DNA of 64,000 nt, from contig JAQGDQ010000605.1 in assembly GCA_030141605.1 (NCBI GenBank), positions 15,368 to 79,367 of the forward strand, read 5' to 3'. This DNA comes from Tubiluchus corallicola. Its lineage: Eukaryota; Priapulida; Priapulimorpha; Priapulimorphida; Tubiluchidae. Below are positions 59,501-64,000 of this stretch, piece after piece (the stretch's first letter is position 1; every line of letters starts with the position of its first letter). A model generated the notes under the pieces. The model made no database searches. It was not told where the DNA came from and saw only the letters and a list, made by a program, of their open reading frames with translations. Both the position numbers and the translations under genes were made by a program.

Positions 59501-59804
59501 CGTCTGATTAGAAATTTAAACTAAATTAGTGAGCTTTTGAAGAAGTGAAACTGTTAAACAGTTCGACAGTAAAACACTTTTTAATTTGTTTCATATTATT
59601 CTTACTATTATTAAAAGTCTTTATTAAATCCCAATTTGCAGGCATACTACGCACAACATATTAATTTTATTACATAACACAAAAATTAATTACACTAAGT
59701 TAGTTCATGAATCAAATTTAAAAAGTCGTGTTTCACTGTCGAACTATTTAACAGTTTCACTTCTTCAAAAGCTCACTAATTTAGTTTAAATTTCTAATCA
59801 GACG
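59501..59804. mobile_element. Foldback MITE with ~85-bp inverted ends
   Basis: The left arm begins CGTCTGATTAGAAATTTAAA and the right arm ends with its complement TTTAAATTTCTAATCAGACG. The arms pair for about 85 bp with few mismatches (CTTTTGAAGAAGTGAAACTG and its inverse) around a 130-bp centre. No target duplication is evident. Confidence 0.8.
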
Positions 59805-60908
59805 GTTTACGTACATGTGCAAAGACATGTACGTATAATCAAATGAATTTAAAGTTTTACTGAATTTCATTCATGAATTAATTTCTTTAATCTTGATTTT
59901 CTGATAATGTGATGGAGCGGATAAAATCGTCCTTTAAGGGATCAACTCTATTAATAGAATTGCACTTCGTTTCATGTGTACATGATCAACATCAGAATTA
60001 TTTTTTAAAGTCCTAATAAACTCTCGTCTCTTTTTAACCGCAGCGGATACAAAAATGCTCTGTCCGCATCAACTAGTTGTCATTCAAATAACTTAGTGCT
60101 CAGGCGTCTGAAGTGCGTCGCCACATGAGTAATTTTGATCTAATGAACGACCTGTATGATTAAAAACATGGTTAAAATTATCATGGCTTAATAAAACAAT
60201 TCAAACCAATGTCTCTTAACTGCTTGTTTTTGACAGTAGATGACACCACGGGTCTTAACCAAATTTCTGTTGGCAATATTGGCGATGGGTTTAACTAAAA
60301 TTTGTTTATTCGTCGCTTTAGCAATTGTTACTCTAAAAACATGTCCAGGTCATTTCTACAATTTAGGCTTCTGATATTAAAGTCTTCCGTGCACTTCAAG
60401 TATTCTGTAGCAGCAGCTACGTGTTACCTCACGAAGTGCTTACAGGCAGTGCTATCCTGCTTGTTTACTGATAATGTGCTACCTTCTTATAAAACAATCT
60501 CCAACAACATAATTATGTAGCTTGTATCGTTTAATCTGAAAACAAATAAGATGATTTTATATAATTTGGCTCAATTTTACGGTGAAATTGATCTAATTAA
60601 CTTTAACAAAGTTTTACGCAAATTATAAAATCTAATCTCTAGCCTAATTAATCTAATCTTTTTAATAAACAAAGGTTCGGGATTTAAGAAATTAATAAAT
60701 CAACTTCTATAAGTGTAATTATGAAATTATAACAACGAATCAATGAATGACGCTAAACAATCTGTAACTGCAGTGTGCGAATGCCTGAGTGACTCCAATC
60801 TACAGGTAAGTGTACAGGTAAAAGACCGGTCACATGACCTGTTTAAAAGGAAACCAATTTATAACAGAAAAGAGGGGGCAATACAACTTTAAATCAGCAC
60901 AGATAATA
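59805..60908. other. Intergenic, nothing recognised
   Basis: No exon, RNA gene or transposon end is recognised. A 72-codon open frame (60302-60520) has no supporting features. Confidence 0.35.
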
Positions 60909-61505
60909 TTAAAGGAGGACAGGATGATTTTTCATATATTACCCCATTTTCAAGTCCGATAACAAGTATACATTTTAACACGATTAATACTGCAAAGAGC
61001 GTTTCTGAGAATTGAACAACAGATTAAAAGCTTAAGTAACGGCGGGCGACCCCAACTATCGATGACATCACAAACTAACATAATTTTAAGCAGCAAAAAT
61101 TTCACGAGCGTGTTGCACGTGTTTGCGAAAACGAAAACTGAAGTACAGTGCTATTGTAAGATACTCAATGTGTTGTACTAAAACTAGACAAGTTTTAAGA
61201 TAAAAATTCAAATTTCAAATTTACCGCTGTGCTCACGGTGTCAGAAACTAACACATATGAACTGAGAGGTACAGCACCTGTTTTTGTGTAAAGCTTTTCC
61301 GAAATACAGGCTTTAGTTTAACTAGCGAACGGCGAAATGCATGTAACAGCGAAGAACTAGTGGCACGCGAAATTATGTTTGTGTGGTAATAATTCTTCCG
61401 CGTAAGTCATTTTTGAAAAAAATAGTGCGTCCTTTCAATATTTTAAAGCGTGGATTGTTTTGGCCTACAGTTTAAGATTGTGTCTTAGATTAAGATTTGC
61501 TTTAA
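60909..61505 (+). mobile_element. TTAA MITE, family 2, copy D
   Basis: TTAAAGGAGGACAGGATGAT at the left; the right end decays through GATTGTGTCTTAGATTAAGA to TTTGCTTTAA. Internal match to 4691-5313 is high (CATGTAACAGCGAAGAACTA). Confidence 0.8.
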
Positions 61506-61509
61506 CAAT

Positions 61510-62150
61510 ATTCTGTCTTACTAAGTCATTCTTTTTACAACTGGGGATTCTGGAAACAAATTTCATTGCAATAGCTCTCCTGGTCCAAAGGAGCGAGTCC
61601 ACAAATATACTGTAGGTTTTCTCTAGGGGGGTGGAATTGCACATCAGTTGCTGCTTTCATAATATCGCCGCCATATTCCCCCAAGATGCACAATTGCTAG
61701 TTACCAGCAGACTGGGGCATACATAATAATAGGAAATATCAATTAAGACTTTTTAGGCCTACAAAGCGATCACAGTAGTTAAATTTAGACCCTTACAGTC
61801 AAAACAGAATTTCTTTTTAATTAAAACCCAACTTTTCCATGCCTTATCCGTTATATTTTCCAAGTGCTGCCTAAAATTTAACTTGCAGTCTATTGTAATT
61901 CGCAGTATTTTACTGTTGTCTACGTAGTTAATTTCACAACCGACTTGCCCGGTTGGTTTAAGCATCTTCATCCATCCCGAAAGGTACACTCGGTTTTGTT
62001 GGGGCTACTATTAATTCTGCACTTTCTGTACCATTAAATTTTGTCGATTTCCTTACAACGAAATTGAGCAGTTTCAATATAGCCAACTGCAGAGTAATTA
62101 CCCACAGTGACGGAACCATCATTTGCATACTTAATTACTGCATACATTGA
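61510..62150 (-). pseudogene. Degenerate LINE reverse transcriptase fragment
   Basis: The minus strand encodes pieces of a non-LTR retrotransposon RT: YANDGSVTVGN (catalytic YxDD box, here YAND), a stretch with CRINSSPNKTEC (the usual LN..KTE strand), KILRITIDCKLNFRQHLENI (the LGxxID..L.F..H segment) and KAWKSWVLIKKKF. Stops and at least one frame shift separate the pieces, so it is dead. Confidence 0.7.
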
Positions 62151-62550
62151 TACGGAAATTACTTATTCTTAATAATGTATTTGTAACTTGCACAGCTATC
62201 TTAGTTTTTGAACAGGGCTATGTATTTGGGGCTTTAAATTATTCCTTTTTAACGAATTTATTCAAATAAGGATTTACAGACGTAAAAGTTCTCAAAGTTA
62301 TTTTCCGTAAATTCCGTTTACTATGACGTCAATGTTAACATACGTCATGTTTCTATTTTGAACTGTTCCAGTTCTTGGAGCTCGGCAGGGCACCTTGCAG
62401 TCCGCTGATTTTGAAAGAGTCGTGCAGACACGTTACATTAAAAACCCATAAACATTTTGTCAAGACTCAATTAGTAGAACCGGATTTTACCACCGTTCAC
62501 GCTTCCACTATACGCACGACTTCCTTCTCAGAATTGTATGTTACCAGCAC

Positions 62551-62560
62551 GCTTATATAT
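62551..62560 (+). promoter_or_regulatory. TATA box candidate for the vWA gene
   Basis: GCTTATATATG lies about 140 bp upstream of the start codon, which would place the transcript start near 62585 with a 5' UTR of about 115 bp. Unproven. Confidence 0.45.
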
Positions 62561-62698
62561 GTGTTAGCACCGCAGCAAATAACACCTTTTGCACGGTAAT
62601 AGTGCAGGACGTTACAACGCAAAAGTTAAACTCAGTGGCTGTTAGTGAAGTAAACACATCTTGTTTATATTCTTGTTAAATATTAAGAAATTATCATA

Positions 62699-63763
62699 AT
62701 GTATTCGATTTTTGTGTGCGTAATGGCAGCATTTCTAGTTGGAGTTCACACAGGACCAGTTCCAAGTGCACAAGTTGGTTTGCAGCAGCAGCAGGGTGCA
62801 TACCAACAGCAAATACCAATTGGTCCAGGATTCTATCCAATTCCAGGTCCTTTTCCTCCACATCCAACATTTCCGCCACTACCTACTACACCAGACAGTG
62901 ATGATGTGGTTTCTGTCACGGAATTCTTGGAGGAAACGTTTCTGAAGCTCTTCCGCTGCCCCATTGACGAAGAAGAAGAAGAACATGCAGATGATGACAG
63001 CGCAGACAAGAAAATGGCTCTTGATCGGCTTAGCACTGATAACACAACAGATGAAGACTCGACCACACAAGACAAAGATGGCGGTGATACCAGCGGATCC
63101 GCACTACCAACTGACAAGAAGCCACTTGGTAAGTGTCCAGAACCAAAAGAAGTCGATATTGTTTGGGTGATTGATGCAAGTGGAAGTATAGGACAAAGTG
63201 ATTATAGCAAAGGAATTGAACTTGCCCAGACAATGGCAAAATTCGTCGACGCAGAGAATGGTGTAGGTCCTAACTCCACGCGAATGGCAGGAATCTCCTT
63301 TTCAACAAAGGTCCATGTGAACTTTAATCACCTCCAAGATGCAAAATCTAGTAATATCGAAAAAGTGTTGCAAGCATTCTCAGAATTTCCGTATGATGCG
63401 CAGAACACTGGCACACGACCAGCACTCCAGAAAGCTCTGGATTTATTGAATGATTTTGCTAGAGAAGATGCACAGAAAATCATATTCGTTTTCACCGACG
63501 GTGGGTCGAATCACGGAGGAGATCCCTGCACTCTGGCAGCTGACATTAAAGTCGAATACCCTGATGTGAACACCTTCTCCTGGGGTATAGGTCCATACAT
63601 CGTTGACAGAGAACTATATTGTATTTCCGGACAGTATTCAGCAGGTGGGGGTAAAGCCCCACAAGCACAAGTTTTCAAAACGTCTAGTTATGATAGTGCT
63701 CTGGGAGTTGCCAGTTTTGCACAGAAATCACTCTATAATAACTTCCAACAGTCATCACCTTAA
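62699..63763 (+). CDS. Secreted von Willebrand factor A domain protein, intronless
   Basis: A single open frame of 354 residues. The N-terminus (MYSIFVCVMAAFLVGVHTG) is a signal peptide. It is followed by a Gln/Pro/Gly-rich stretch (residues ~20-65), then a short EFLEETFLKLFRCPI helix and a very acidic segment (DEEEEEHADDD, 90-100) rich in Thr and Asp. Residues ~151-345 form a von Willebrand factor A domain: VDIVWVIDASGSIG with the metal-binding DxSxS (Asp159, Ser161, Ser163), a Thr at NTGTRPAL (Thr237 or 239) and Asp267 in IFVFTDGGSNHGG. The metal site therefore looks intact. Such domains mediate Mg-dependent binding in extracellular matrix or secreted proteins. The ligand is unknown. The lack of introns is unusual next to its neighbours and could reflect retroposition or a single-exon family. 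Poly(A) signal AATAAA at 63851-63856. Confidence 0.9.
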   Translation: MYSIFVCVMAAFLVGVHTGPVPSAQVGLQQQQGAYQQQIPIGPGFYPIPGPFPPHPTFPPLPTTPDSDDVVSVTEFLEETFLKLFRCPIDEEEEEHADDDSADKKMALDRLSTDNTTDEDSTTQDKDGGDTSGSALPTDKKPLGKCPEPKEVDIVWVIDASGSIGQSDYSKGIELAQTMAKFVDAENGVGPNSTRMAGISFSTKVHVNFNHLQDAKSSNIEKVLQAFSEFPYDAQNTGTRPALQKALDLLNDFAREDAQKIIFVFTDGGSNHGGDPCTLAADIKVEYPDVNTFSWGIGPYIVDRELYCISGQYSAGGGKAPQAQVFKTSSYDSALGVASFAQKSLYNNFQQSSP

Positions 63764-64000
63764 TCCTGTATTGCATCACTTGTGTGCATTCAAAACTTTA
63801 TTGCAATTTAGTATTGGTACTATAGGATTATTTATTCATTTGTTAGTCTAAATAAAATTGATTCTGGTGCTTTTAATATAAATTATAAAACGAATAGCGT
63901 AAAAATAATTGTATTATGAAGTAACGACTAGCTGGTCCAGGTTGTTTAGGTTGCACAAGTTTCTTGAGTTACTTCAAAAGTGCTGGTATTTCTTACTTTT
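63764..64000 (+). other. 3' UTR and flank of the vWA gene
   Basis: AATAAA at 63851-63856 lies about 90 bp past the stop and probably ends the transcript near 63875. Nothing else recognised to the window end. Confidence 0.5.

Overview
The window is genomic DNA from an animal, most likely a marine invertebrate, perhaps a non-chordate deuterostome or a lophotrochozoan (species not identified). It is AT-rich, its genes are split by GT-AG introns of about 0.2-2 kb or more, and it carries many short DNA transposons and intronic minisatellites. Five protein-coding genes are well supported and a sixth multi-exon gene is not recognised.

Layout. 1-4.5 kb (+): a complete four-exon sorting nexin 3/12 gene. 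4.7-10 kb: non-autonomous transposons, including a hAT-type MITE with a perfect 8-bp target duplication. 11.0-22.1 kb (+): a 12-exon gene for a secreted glycoside hydrolase family 31 enzyme of 747 residues that matches bacterial sulfoquinovosidase (YihQ type) from end to end, not ordinary alpha-glucosidases. All five sulfoquinovose-recognition residues and both catalytic aspartates are present. 23.4-24.9 kb (-): a BOK-like Bcl-2 family gene, convergent with the hydrolase gene. 25-34 kb: minisatellite and transposon-rich DNA with no convincing gene. 34.6-51.9 kb (-): FoxO, with coding exons at 49.8-51.85 kb and a probable large non-coding 3' exon at 34.6-38.3 kb; intron 2 is full of MITEs. 53.8-58.0 kb (-): an unrecognised five-exon gene of 261 residues whose splice phases are fully consistent. 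59-62.2 kb: transposon remnants. 62.7-63.8 kb (+): an intronless gene for a secreted von Willebrand factor A domain protein.

Two themes stand out. First, a fully spliced animal gene appears to encode a secreted, possibly membrane-anchored sulfoquinovosidase, which would let a grazer release sulfoquinovose from plant, algal or cyanobacterial sulfolipid. Second, four tandem repeat arrays in three genes begin exactly at exon edges, so they multiply a splice acceptor (two cases), a splice donor (one case) or a stop codon with the last codons (one case). In the two hydrolase arrays the decoy splice sites lead directly into in-frame stops.

Three related short transposon families share TTAA-flanked ends. 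One copy is a chimera of two of these families around a 61-bp satellite, and two copies of another family form a tail-to-tail palindrome. The genes show no operon-like organisation and are functionally unrelated.
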